Shown here piece by piece: positions 7,061 through 14,600 of a stretch of DNA of 48,092 nt. A model generated the notes under the pieces. It had not been told where the DNA came from, searched no databases, and saw nothing but the letters and a program-made list of their open reading frames with translations. The stretch comes from a virus. Numbering within the stretch: position 1 is the first letter of the stretch; each line of letters begins with the position of its first letter. The translations under genes were made by a program, and so were the position numbers. Where the stretch lies: positions 1-48,092 of the IMG/VR virus record IMGVR_UViG_3300036852_000677; one strand, written 5' to 3'.

Positions 7061-9371
7061 CAGCCCCTCCTCATCCCGAGCCCCAGACCGCGGTGCGCGT
7101 AGCCGAGGGCCGGGTCGACCGCGACCTCGGCCGGCGGCGGCTGGTCGATCGCGTTCGCCAGGTAGCGGAACGCGTCGCAGTTGGACACGAGCACGCCGTT
7201 TGCGACGTACTCGTGAGCGTCGGCGACGGTGAGGTTAAAGACCCTTGCGCGTCCGGTGGCCCGCACGGCCAGCACACGCGGGGGAGCACCGCGCCGTAGG
7301 GAAGAAGCGCTCGACCGTGAACGAGCGGCCGCACTCCGAGCAGACGCGCTGCTCGCGATCCGCGCCCGACGCACGCCGTGCGGCGGCCTTGCAGGCGTTG
7401 GAACAGAAGCGGACACCGTAGGTGCGGCGCGACGCGAACCCCGCGCCGCACCGCTCGCAGGTGTGAGCGATCGGCTGGCGGTTCTCCCAGGAGCGCACGG
7501 CCAGGAGGCGATGCCATTCCCGACCCGCCTCGGAAGCGTGCCATGCAGCGGCGAGCGGGCGGATAGCCGCGGCGTGCTCGCGTAGAGCCTCGGTCTGCTC
7601 GGGGGTCCGCATCGCCGCATGCGCCGCACCGTGGCCGTTCGATGAGAGCGCGACCAAGTTGCCGGGGTCGTTGTTGAGGGAGTCGCCGTCCCGGTGGTGG
7701 ACCTCCCATCCGGCGGGGATGGGGCCGTTGTGGTCGATCCAGAGCTGCCGGTGGAGCGGTTCACGAACGCCGCGCTTCGTGCCGCGCGCCGGCTTGTAGT
7801 AGGCGCGGGAGCCGTGGTCGCGCGCGTTCGGGTAACGGATGTAGTACGTGCCGCCGTACCGGATGACCTCCGACACGACGCCGCTCGGCGAGACGAAACG
7901 CTCGGTGGTGAACACGCCTCAAGTTTATCACCGTATCGCAAAGCGCGCAATGCGGTATAGTCTGCACCGCGGACCCACACCGGATGGTCGCCGGTCCCGG
8001 TTAGGGTGCGGCCGTTCGACAGCTCGACGGTGTAGACCGAAGCGACGGCGGTCTGAGCAGCGGCGACCACAGGCCGCCAGCCCCGGCGGGTCCAGGCCAG
8101 CATCCCCGGCCGGACCCGCTCGATGGGCAGATCCCCCGATGCGGTCGTCACCCGCGTACCGGCCACGAAGCACAGATGGAACTTCTCCTTGTCCTTGATC
8201 TTCTCGGTCGGCTGGCCGGACTCGTCGACCTCGCGGCTGTAGGTGCCGAGCTCGTCGAGCGTGCGGGTGCAGGAGTCGAACACGAAGAGCCGCTGCGCCT
8301 TGAACAGCGCGATCACGCGGTCGATACCCGCCTCGACGTCGGCGACGACCGGCTCGCGCAGCGGCACGCCCTCGTGCTGCCAGTCCATCCGCTGCTGCGT
8401 CTCGGACTTCGAGCCGCCGAACCAGGTCAGCACGTTCAGGCCCTGGGCCTCCGCCTTGGCCGCGGCCGCGTGCTGCGCCGTCGTCTTACCGCCCTCCAGC
8501 GACTCGCGGTAGAGGTAGAAGACGTTCGCCTCCGGGTCGCGGGCCAGCCAGAGGCGCGCCGTGTTGACCGCGCCGAAGTCCACGCCGGCGTGCCGTGGCC
8601 ACTCCGGCGGGATGTCGAACGGGTGCACCTTGTGGCCGCCCTGCTCGCGGTACTCGTCGACGAAATCGCCGTAGATCGCCGCGGCGGGACGGCTGTAGAT
8701 CGCCCGATAGAACAGGTTGAACTTCCAGGCCGGCAGCGTGCGGCGGGCCCGCTCATACTCCTCGCGCGGGAAGGCCGGGTTCTCGATCGAGTCGAACTGG
8801 ATCACGGCGTGGTCCGGGTCGCCCGCACGCCAGCGGTCGTAGACCTGCTGCTTGAGCCAGCCGAGGTTGTACAGGGTCGTGCCGCCGAGCACGCGGCCCC
8901 GGTGGAGCGCGAGCCGCCGCAGGATCGCCTCCCAGGACGCGAGCCGGAAGTCGTCCTGGCCCACCTCGTCGAGCCAGGCGCCCTTAGCGGTCGCCGACTC
9001 GAGCGACTCGCTGTTGTGGGCCGAGCCGAAGATCACGCGCGTCGGCTCGTCGCGGAAAACGAAGACCCGGTCGGCGGCGTGCCAGCTCCCCAGCCGGAGC
9101 GTGTCCCGGAAGAAGCGAAGGAACTCGGGCAGCATCTTCAGCTTGAGCAGCGGGAACGTCGACGTCACGGCGAGGTAGTCGCCCGGGCCGCGGTCCCGGA
9201 TCTCACGCCAGAGCCACAAGGGACCCATCGACGTTTTGCGTTCAGTCAGCCACCCTGGGTTCCCGCGAGCATCCACACGAAGCGTCTCGTGCTCCGCAAT
9301 GCCCGCGCTTGCCCAGGGTGGGGCCGAACGATCAGCCGGCCGTCTGCTCCGACGGTCCACAGGTTCGCCAC
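7060..9371 (-). CDS. terL: Terminase large subunit, interrupted by an intein and an 11-nt insertion
   Basis: DNA-packaging ATPase/nuclease. The N-terminal piece (GTG 9371 to TGA 9246, 41 aa) ends VWMLAGTQGG; the rest resumes as KTSMGPLWLWREI at 9237, so 11 bases (9238-9248) split the Walker A motif AGTQGGKTS and put the halves in different frames. Downstream are a Walker B-like AKGAWLDEVGQDDF, GGTTLYNLGWLK, and the nuclease domain starting HAGVDFGAVNTARLWL. The nuclease end KEKFHL/CDAFRYLANAI is split by an intein at 7180-8172. A Shine-Dalgarno (GGAGAGGGG) precedes GTG 9371. Whether the gene is functional depends on whether the 11-nt insertion is real. Confidence 0.85.
7235..7915 (-). CDS. 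HNH homing endonuclease nested out of frame in the TerL intein, 226 aa
   Basis: Codes in the -1 frame relative to terL. HNH core: RQLWIDHNGPIPAGWEVHHR then DGDSLNNDPGNLVALSSNGH. The C-terminal half has zinc-finger-like pairs, CERCGAGFASRRTYGVRFC and VCSECGRSFTVERFF, probably DNA binding. It has its own promoter (TTGCGC-17-TAAACT) placed so that the GTG at 7915 would be leaderless. It ends about 55 nt before the C-terminal splice junction. It probably drives homing of the intein. Confidence 0.85.
   Translation of the reverse strand: MFTTERFVSPSGVVSEVIRYGGTYYIRYPNARDHGSRAYYKPARGTKRGVREPLHRQLWIDHNGPIPAGWEVHHRDGDSLNNDPGNLVALSSNGHGAAHAAMRTPEQTEALREHAAAIRPLAAAWHASEAGREWHRLLAVRSWENRQPIAHTCERCGAGFASRRTYGVRFCSNACKAAARRASGADREQRVCSECGRSFTVERFFPTARCSPACAGRAGHRTRKGL
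7922..7950 (-). promoter_or_regulatory. Promoter of the nested HNH gene
   Basis: Minus-strand TTGCGC, 17-nt spacer, TAAACT, then six bases and the GTG start. The stretch is AT-rich compared with its surroundings and lies inside the intein coding sequence. It suggests that the endonuclease is transcribed independently of terL. Confidence 0.55.
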
Positions 9372-9409
9372 GTCTCTCACCCCCTCTCCAAAAGGCACCG
9401 ATTCTTGTC

Positions 9410-9438
9410 TTGATAGAACGCTGCCGTTCGGGTACGAT
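9410..9438 (+). promoter_or_regulatory. Promoter of the free-standing HNH gene
   Basis: TTGATA, 17-nt spacer, TACGAT, then six bases and GTG 9445, predicting a leaderless message. Same geometry as the promoters of the intein HNH gene and the Cro-like gene. Confidence 0.6.
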
Positions 9439-9444
9439 GGCCCG

Positions 9445-10104
9445 GTGGCATCGAACCCCGCCGTGGTGTGTGCATGCGGCTGCGGGGTGACCTTCCCGCT
9501 CTACGACGGACGCGGGCGACCGCGCCGGTTCGCCGGAGCCGGGCACGTCAACCGCACACGGCCCGACCAGCGCCTGCTCGTGACGTGCGAAGCGTGCGGC
9601 GCGTCGATCAGGCGTCCGCGTTGGCATGCCCGGAAGGTCCTGCACCAGTTCTGCGATGGAGCCTGCGCGGGCCGCTGGGCGACCGAGCACGGCACCCGCC
9701 GGGGCACCGCCAACGGCCACTACAACACGATCACCGTGCCGTGCTCGGGATGCGAGGCGCCGGTCAGCAAAGCGGCGAGCCTGATCACCCGCCGCAACGG
9801 CCGCGTCTACTGCCCGGCCTGCATCCCGCTCATCCCCCGCCGGGGGAAGAAGGGCTTCTACGTCGGCTACCCGCCCGAGTTCAGTGCACCGCTGCGGGCG
9901 GCGATCCGCAAACGCGACGGCTACCAGTGCCGCCTCTGCGGCGTGCCCCAGCGCGAAGCCGGGACGCTGCACGTCCACCACATCGACTACGACGTTCGGC
10001 ACAACGCGCCGGCGAACCTGATCAGCTTGTGCCGGGTCTGCCACGGCAAGACGAACTTCGCCCTGCGCGAGTGGACCGCCCGCCTGCAAGCGCTGATGCA
10101 TTAG
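9445..10104 (+). CDS. HNH endonuclease between terS and terL, 219 aa
   Basis: Reads against the head operon from its own promoter. The N-terminal half has several Cys pairs (CACGCG, CEACG, CSGCEAPV, CPACIP), probably zinc fingers. The C-terminal HNH nuclease has RKRDGYQCRLCG, LHVHHIDYDVRHNAPANLI and CRVCHGKTNF. It separates terS from terL and ends 3 nt inside the terS stop region. Free-standing homing endonucleases beside terminase genes are common in phages; the likely target is a terminase gene lacking the insert. Confidence 0.9.
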   Translation: MASNPAVVCACGCGVTFPLYDGRGRPRRFAGAGHVNRTRPDQRLLVTCEACGASIRRPRWHARKVLHQFCDGACAGRWATEHGTRRGTANGHYNTITVPCSGCEAPVSKAASLITRRNGRVYCPACIPLIPRRGKKGFYVGYPPEFSAPLRAAIRKRDGYQCRLCGVPQREAGTLHVHHIDYDVRHNAPANLISLCRVCHGKTNFALREWTARLQALMH

Positions 10105-10694
10105 TCGTCGGCCTTCTCGGCCGGCATCTCGATCACGATCTCCCGGATGGCGATCGGCGCCCCGTCGCGCCCGCTGTGCTCGAGCCGCTTGACCCGCTCG
10201 CCCTTCTCCTTGGCGATGTCGTCGAGCAGCCCGCGCAGCTGCTCGACCTCGGCGGCGTTGAAGCGCTCGATGTCGACCCGCTCGGCGGACTCGCCCGATC
10301 CGATCGACTTCGCATCCTGCACCCAGAGCCGGCCCTCCTCCTCGATCTCGGTGCGCAGCCGCTCGGCGACGCGCTTGAGCACCGTGACGCGCTCGTAGTC
10401 CAGGCCCAGGCCGTCCTCGAGGACCTCGCGGCGGCGGGCGGCGATCGCGGCCTGGGCGTCGGCCGCGGCCGCGTCGGCGATCGCGCGCAGGCGCTCCTGC
10501 CAGCCGAACCGGGCGGACCATTCCTTGAGCGTCGAGAGGAAGCGCGTTGGGGGCGCGGGGCCGGTTTCCCGGTCCGGATCCGGTCCGGATCCGGACCGGG
10601 AAACGTAGTCCGCGGCGAGCTTCTCGAGGCTCCGGCCCTCGCCGAGCGCGAGGTAGTCGGCCCAGGCCTGCCGGGCCCGGCTGGTCTCGCGCAT
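10101..10694 (-). CDS. Terminase small subunit-like protein, 197 aa
   Basis: Start ATG 10694 is coupled by TGATG to a 15-codon mini-ORF upstream. The N-terminus (RARQAWADYLALGEGRSLEK...FLSTLKEWSARFGWQERLR) matches the helix-turn-helix style of TerS-type proteins, which recognise the packaging site. A long helical region follows. It precedes terL, the normal order. A 41-bp perfect palindrome lies within the codons for the DNA-binding region. The exact TerS family is not established. Confidence 0.7.
   Translation of the reverse strand: MRETSRARQAWADYLALGEGRSLEKLAADYVSRSGSGPDPDRETGPAPPTRFLSTLKEWSARFGWQERLRAIADAAAADAQAAIAARRREVLEDGLGLDYERVTVLKRVAERLRTEIEEEGRLWVQDAKSIGSGESAERVDIERFNAAEVEQLRGLLDDIAKEKGERVKRLEHSGRDGAPIAIREIVIEMPAEKADD
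10564..10604. repeat. 41-bp perfect palindrome inside terS
   Basis: Two 20-base arms (GTTTCCCGGTCCGGATCCGG and its reverse complement) flank a single central T at 10584. It contains two GGATCC cores and codes for part of a Ser/Gly/Asp/Pro-rich linker in the small terminase. Packaging sites often lie in terS, so a pac or cos function is possible but not shown. Confidence 0.9.
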
Positions 10695-10741
10695 CAGACG
10701 GCAACGACCGGAGCCGTACCGGATCCGCACCGGCCGGCCAT
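10694..10741 (-). CDS. Possible 15-aa coupling ORF before terS
   Basis: ATG 10741 shares its A with the stop of the upstream 188-aa gene, and its own TGA shares its A with the terS ATG. It encodes MAGRCGSGTAPVVAV. It may only carry ribosomes from one gene to the next; no function is claimed. Confidence 0.35.
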   Translation of the reverse strand: MAGRCGSGTAPVVAV

Positions 10742-11307
10742 CACTCGCGCTCCAGCTCCACGGCCCGCCGCTCCAGCTCGTCGGGGCCAAGGCTGGCTAG
10801 GTCCACCTCCGGAATGAGCCGCCGCGCCCGTTGGAGGATCAGCCGCCAGTCGTCGGCCTCGTCGGCGGAGGCGGGCATCGGCGACCGCCGCGCGGCCTGG
10901 AGCGCCAACTCGGCCCGCATCTCCGCCGCCCGGCGCCGCAGGAGCGCGGCCTGGTACGTCCGGAACTTGCGCTCGATCCCGTCCAGCCGGCTCTTCTCGT
11001 CGGCCTGCTTCTGCGCGACGGCGCGCTCGGTGAAGGCCTCGGCCCGTGCCTGCTCGGACGCCTCGGCGGCCGCGAGCAGCCCGACCAGCTCGCGCCGGCG
11101 GGCGTCGACCGCGACGATCCGCTCCTCGTGCAGGCGGGCGCCCGTCTCGTCCCGTCGCGCGAGGGCGTCGCGCAGGTTGGCGCGCGCGGTGGCCAGGTCC
11201 CGCTCGGCCGTCTGCAGGGCACCACGGAGCTCGTCCACCGTCATCGGCTGCGGCAGCGGGTGGCCGTACATCCCCCGCACGACCCGCGAGAACAGTCCTT
11301 CCGTCAC
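10741..11307 (-). CDS. Coiled-coil protein upstream of terS, 188 aa
   Basis: GTG 11307 is chosen because the sequence before it lies in a hairpin-rich region that does not look coding. After a short hydrophobic start (MTEGLFSRVVRGMYG) nearly the whole protein is a charged Ala/Arg/Glu helix (LRGALQTAERDLATARANLR onwards), a likely coiled coil. It is the first gene of the head operon. Not assigned to a family. Confidence 0.6.
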   Translation of the reverse strand: MTEGLFSRVVRGMYGHPLPQPMTVDELRGALQTAERDLATARANLRDALARRDETGARLHEERIVAVDARRRELVGLLAAAEASEQARAEAFTERAVAQKQADEKSRLDGIERKFRTYQAALLRRRAAEMRAELALQAARRSPMPASADEADDWRLILQRARRLIPEVDLASLGPDELERRAVELERE

Positions 11308-11326
11308 AGGACGTGGCTCAAGGACG

Positions 11327-11682
11327 CCCCCGGATTCATCCGGGGGATCAATTGAGCCGTGGCCTCGCAAGGCCAGACGCGTCCTGCACCGATGTGCAAC
11401 CGGACCCCGACCGCCGGCGCGTACACTGAGCGCGGCGCTGAAGGCACCCTCTCGGGGGTCAACGGTTGGGCGCTATTTTCCAACTGAATACCGGGGGTTG
11501 AGCCGAGAAACGCTTCGGCTCGTAAAGTGTTCAAGCTCTGGGCTCCTTCGGGGGTTCGGTACCCACCTTCGCGGGTTGGTGGCGCAAGCCACGAATCCGG
11601 GCCGGCTGTCAGGCGGCCGTACGCGTCACGATGGCAGGAACGCCTGCCGGAGTAGATGCAAGCTCCTGGATTCATCCGGGAG
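11327..11682 (+). ncRNA. Candidate large structured RNA (array of about 12 hairpins)
   Basis: No convincing gene fits here. The plus strand carries successive hairpins: 11327-11346, 11360-11375, 11385-11398, 11446-11459 (CTCG loop), 11465-11484, 11500-11521, 11542-11555 (TTCG loop), 11561-11576, 11579-11592 (GCAA loop), 11600-11618, 11633-11648 and 11663-11682. UUCG and GCAA tetraloops favour the plus strand as the RNA. The first and last hairpins share GGATTCATCCGGG, so they may be the ends of one unit. The family is unknown: I do not see group I or tmRNA core motifs, and no IscB/TnpB gene adjoins it. Confidence 0.5.
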
Positions 11683-11736
11683 TACCTGACACGATCTCCT
11701 TTACCTCACAGGCTAACAATTCCCGGACCAGGTTGT

Positions 11737-11955
11737 TCAGCCCGGGTGCAGCTCGCGCATGTGCCGGTCGTAGGCGGCCCGGCTCCGCGGCAGCGTGCTC
11801 GCGTCGTCGCCGCGCATCGCGCCCGCCAGCGCGCAGAACCTGCAGCAGAACGCGAGGCCGCCGCCGTGGACAGCGAAGATCACCGGTTCGCGCCAGCGCA
11901 GGTGCGGCCAGCGGCGTTCGAGCTCGGCGTCGGTCGGCGGACGCAGCCGGGTCAC
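11737..11955 (-). CDS. Small C2H2-type zinc-finger protein, 72 aa
   Basis: GTG 11955. A WPHLRWREPVIFAVHG region leads into CCRFCALAGAMRG and ends with YDRHMRELHPG, a C..C plus H...H pattern. Encoded divergently from the integrase with 35 nt between starts, so the two may share control. Function unknown, possibly DNA binding. Confidence 0.6.
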   Translation of the reverse strand: MTRLRPPTDAELERRWPHLRWREPVIFAVHGGGLAFCCRFCALAGAMRGDDASTLPRSRAAYDRHMRELHPG

Positions 11956-11990
11956 CGGGCCGGAGTCTCCTGTGGCATGATGAGCGCGCC

Positions 11991-13304
11991 GTGCCGGGCC
12001 AGCCACCGCCTGCCGTCGACCCGATCAGCGTCATGCTGCTCCTGCTCGCCTGGCGCGACGGCCAGCACCCGACCCGGCGCCGGCGACCGGGCGAAGGCAG
12101 CGTGCGCCGGATCGTCGACGCGCACCGCGGCCGGATCGTCTTCCGGACCCGCTACAAGGACCACGACGGCCCCTCCTGGTCGGTGCGCCTGGACCTCGAG
12201 CCCACCGCCCGCGCGCGCGCCGAAGCGGCCGCCCGCACCCGCGCCGAGGCCGCGCTCCTCGATCTGCGCCGCCGCGTCGACCAGGGCGAGAGTCCCAGCC
12301 CGCGCGCCGAGCGGCGCACGGTCGGCCAGGCCGTCGCGGCCTTCCTGGCCGAGGCCGAGGCCAGCCGCACCCCGACGACGCTGCGCACCTACCGCCACTG
12401 GTGCCGGCGCATCGCCGAGTCCCCGCTCTCCCGGGTGGCGCTCCGGGACGTGCGCCGGGCCGACGTCGCGTCCTGGCTCGGCCGGCTGCGGAGCGCCGGC
12501 GAGACCACGGGGGACCGCACCGGCGCCTTCGCTCGCCTGTGCCAGGTGTTCCGGCGCGAGCTGGCCGAGAACGCCGAGCTGCACAACCTGCGGGCCGTGC
12601 TCGACGCCGCGCGCACGCTCCGGCCCGGTCACCAGCCGGCCGAGACGCGGCCCTTCTCGGCCGAGGAGGCGCGGCTGCTGATCGCGGCCGGGCGCGCGGC
12701 CCCGGTGCTCGACGGCGTGCCGATCGGCCCGATCGTCGCGGTCTGCCTGTACGCCAAGACCCGGATCGCCGAGGCCTGCGGGCTGCGCTGGCGCGACGTC
12801 GACGCCTTCGGCGAGCGGATCAGCCTCGTGCAGCAGATCGGCCACCTGAGCGGGGAGCCCGAGGACGTCAAGGGCAAGCGCGCCGTGACGCTGCCCGTCG
12901 ACCGCGACCTGATCGCGCTGCTGGTGGACTGGCGCCGCCTCGAGCAGGGACGCGGCCGGCGCTGCCTGCCCGACGAGCTCGTCTTCACCGACGCCAAGAT
13001 GGGCGGTCGGGCGGTCACCTACGGACGGCTGCGGCCCTCCTTGCTCACCCTGACCGAGCGGGCCGGGCTCGAGCCGAGCGGCGCGAGCCACCGCCTCCGG
13101 CACGCCTCGGCCATGCTCAGCCTGGACGCCGGGACCCCGACGCCGGTCCTGCAGCGGCAGATGCGCCACGCCAACCTCGCCACGACGGCCGGCTACCTGC
13201 ACGCCGACGAGCCGCTCTCCCGGCGGGACGCGCGGGCCGTCGGCGAACGGCTCCGCTTCGGTGCGGCGGAGCCGCATGTCGGGGACACCCGGGAGGACGC
13301 TTAG
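11991..13304 (+). CDS. int: Tyrosine integrase, 437 aa
   Basis: Catalyses site-specific integration. The N-terminus has an arm-type domain (GEGSVRRIVDAHRGRIVFRT) and a helical core-binding domain (TVGQAVAAFLAEAEASRT). The catalytic domain has Arg in KTRIAEACGLRWRDVD, HRLRHA (His and Arg), MRHANLATT (His) and the nucleophile in AGYLHADEP. GTG 11991 follows a CATGAT -10-like element by 9 nt; an ATG at 12030 is the alternative start. A terminator and a repeat-rich candidate attP follow the gene, and an excisionase-like gene lies beyond on the opposite strand. Confidence 0.92.
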   Translation: MPGQPPPAVDPISVMLLLLAWRDGQHPTRRRRPGEGSVRRIVDAHRGRIVFRTRYKDHDGPSWSVRLDLEPTARARAEAAARTRAEAALLDLRRRVDQGESPSPRAERRTVGQAVAAFLAEAEASRTPTTLRTYRHWCRRIAESPLSRVALRDVRRADVASWLGRLRSAGETTGDRTGAFARLCQVFRRELAENAELHNLRAVLDAARTLRPGHQPAETRPFSAEEARLLIAAGRAAPVLDGVPIGPIVAVCLYAKTRIAEACGLRWRDVDAFGERISLVQQIGHLSGEPEDVKGKRAVTLPVDRDLIALLVDWRRLEQGRGRRCLPDELVFTDAKMGGRAVTYGRLRPSLLTLTERAGLEPSGASHRLRHASAMLSLDAGTPTPVLQRQMRHANLATTAGYLHADEPLSRRDARAVGERLRFGAAEPHVGDTREDA

Positions 13305-13513
13305 CCGGGAAACGGACGCGGCCGAGCGGATGCTATCCGAAAAATAGCGGTGGGTTAGGTAACGAAAGGTTAAGGCCCCGGCATCTCGCCGGCGCGCCGG
13401 GGTTTTCCGGCCAACCCGCCACATCCGGTCAGACCGGGGCAGACCGGGCCGCATCCGGTCGAAACCGGGTCCATTCGTGGACACCGGAAGGGGCATGCGC
13501 GCCGCGCGGCCCC
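13305..13513. other. Candidate attP region
   Basis: Noncoding interval between convergent int and the excisionase-like gene. It holds an AT-rich patch with GGTTAGGTAAC and GGTTAAGG repeats (13353-13375), the int terminator, and two direct copies of CATCCGGTC followed by ACCGGG (13422-13430 and 13452-13460, 30 bp apart), which could be integrase arm sites. The core site cannot be identified without a host attB. Confidence 0.45.
13376..13406 (+). terminator. Terminator after integrase
   Basis: CCCCGGC pairs with GCCGGGG across a 13-nt loop and is followed by TTTT on the plus strand, 70 nt after the integrase stop. Confidence 0.75.
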
Positions 13514-13768
13514 TCACGCGCCGTCCTGGTGGGCGCTCGGCCGGCCCCGCGGGCGCGCCGAGAGCGGACCCCCGACGGCGGCCTGGGCGATGCGCTCCAC
13601 CCAGAGCTCGAGCGCGCGGTAGGGGATGCGCCACTCGCGCCCGCGCTTGATCCCGCCGAGCGATCCGTCCTCGAGCTGCTGCTTGAGGAAGGCGGGATCG
13701 AAGCCGACGATCGCGGCCGCCTCTTCCAGCGCCAGGAAGCGCAGCGGGTCGCGCCCGTGCTCGCTCAC
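13514..13768 (-). CDS. Excisionase-like HTH protein, 84 aa
   Basis: LRFLALEEAAAIVGFDPAFL then GSLGGIKRGREWRIPYRALE has the pattern of MerR/excisionase winged-helix DNA-binding domains (tyrosine recombinase directionality factors). It is the last gene of the leftward early operon, facing the integrase across the candidate attP, which supports a recombination role. GTG 13768 overlaps the upstream stop (GTGA). Confidence 0.7.
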   Translation of the reverse strand: MSEHGRDPLRFLALEEAAAIVGFDPAFLKQQLEDGSLGGIKRGREWRIPYRALELWVERIAQAAVGGPLSARPRGRPSAHQDGA

Positions 13769-14289
13769 GCCGGCTTCCTCCCGCTCAGCGCGTCGTCGAT
13801 CGTCTTGCCCGCCTCCTCGCTCATCGGCTCGCCCGAGAGGATCATGCTCCGCGCCAGGGATAACGCCGCGCGCAGCCGCTGCTCCCGGTCCCAGAGCTCG
13901 TCGGCTTCTTCGAGTTCCAGGCGCACCGGCTCGCCCAGGCGCTGCTTGGCGTCGGCGAGCTGGGCCGTCACGGCCGCGAGCGCCAGGCCGATCTTGTGCT
14001 CGCGCTCGGACAGCGGGTGCTGCATGAACGGCTCGCCGTGCCTGGCGACGATCGCGGTGACCGCCGCGTGCAGGGTGCGCAGGCTCGTCTCGATCACGAC
14101 CGTGCGGCCGTCCGGCAGGTGGATCCGGAACATCACGGACGCGCGACCGCTCTGCATCCCACCGGCCAGCGCCGCGATCGCCATCGCGGAGTCGCCGAGC
14201 TTCATCACCTTGTTCGGCTTGCGGGCCAGATCCGGCCAGGCGCCCTCGCCGTCGACGGCGACGCGCAGCGACGGGCTCAGGGTGCCCAC
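13765..14289 (-). CDS. Hypothetical early protein, 174 aa
   Basis: GTG 14289, overlapping the upstream gene by 13 nt. The first half has MFRIHLPDGRTVVIETSLRT, the second is helical and charged (EPVRLELEEADELWDREQRL). No family recognised. Confidence 0.55.
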   Translation of the reverse strand: MGTLSPSLRVAVDGEGAWPDLARKPNKVMKLGDSAMAIAALAGGMQSGRASVMFRIHLPDGRTVVIETSLRTLHAAVTAIVARHGEPFMQHPLSEREHKIGLALAAVTAQLADAKQRLGEPVRLELEEADELWDREQRLRAALSLARSMILSGEPMSEEAGKTIDDALSGRKPA

Positions 14290-14600
14290 TCTTTCAGGAC
14301 GGCCGCGATCCGGTCCTGGCTCTTCGGGTCGTCCAGGTCCTCGACCTCGACGATGGCGTCGGCGACCCGGCGCAGCTTCGACGGCACGGTCCGGCCCTTG
14401 AGCACGACGAAGATCAGCGGCTTGTCGAGCAGCACGGCCAGCCCGAACTCCAGGGCGAACTTCACGTCCGGCTCCCCGTCCGGCGCGATGCCGAGGTAGA
14501 TCCCGGAGTCGGCCATCATCGGCACCAGCACGCGCCGCGCGTGCTCGAAGAAGCGGCGTTCCTCGTCGGAGACCCGGGGCTCGCGCCGGCGCTTGCTCAC
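14277..14600 (-). CDS. Putative deoxyribosyltransferase-like/nucleotide-binding protein, 107 aa
   Basis: GTG 14600 overlaps the upstream stop. GIAPDGEPDVKFALEFGLAV followed by LLDKPLIFVVLKGRTVPSKL gives a Rossmann-like strand-helix-strand, reminiscent of small actinobacterial and phage proteins related to nucleoside deoxyribosyltransferases. No catalytic residues can be assigned confidently, so this is a fold-level guess. Confidence 0.5.
   Translation of the reverse strand: MSKRRREPRVSDEERRFFEHARRVLVPMMADSGIYLGIAPDGEPDVKFALEFGLAVLLDKPLIFVVLKGRTVPSKLRRVADAIVEVEDLDDPKSQDRIAAVLKEWAP

Larger units (their letters stand above)
7180..8172 (-). other. Intein in TerL, 331 codons in the host frame
   Basis: A Hint-fold protein-splicing element. 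It begins CFVAGTRVTTASGDLPIERV (block A, nucleophile Cys1), has GTGDHPVWVRG (block B, T..H) and ends VFNLTVADAHEYVANGV then LVSN before a +1 Cys (blocks F and G). Penultimate Ser replaces the usual His. It is inserted just before the final catalytic Asp region of the terminase nuclease (HL/CDAFRY). The centre, in this frame, is a low-complexity Ser/Arg/Ala/Thr stretch, because the real coding signal there is the HNH gene in another frame (7235-7915). Confidence 0.85.

Noticed and set aside
9238-9248. T4 gene 60-style ribosome bypass across the 11 nt in terL
   Set aside because: A stop follows the GGC take-off codon as in gene 60, but no matching glycine landing codon is present, so I kept it only as one possibility.
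8176-9444. Rightward open frame preceding the HNH gene at 9445
   Set aside because: Only the part after 9445 has HNH and zinc motifs; the front part is the shadow of terL.
10564-10604. Rho-independent terminator
   Set aside because: The palindrome has a one-base loop and no T-run, and is in the middle of coding DNA.
9246-10704. N-terminal extension of the long minus frame before terL
   Set aside because: Low-complexity Arg/Ala/Gly text opposite the HNH and terS genes; the true TerL start is GTG 9371 in another frame.
11304-11675. 123-aa minus-strand ORF
   Set aside because: It covers the hairpin array and has no protein-like features; its repeated MNPGA ends are just the repeated hairpin.
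11631-11990. N-terminal extension of integrase
   Set aside because: Low-complexity and overlaps the zinc-finger gene; GTG 11991 gives a typical integrase start.
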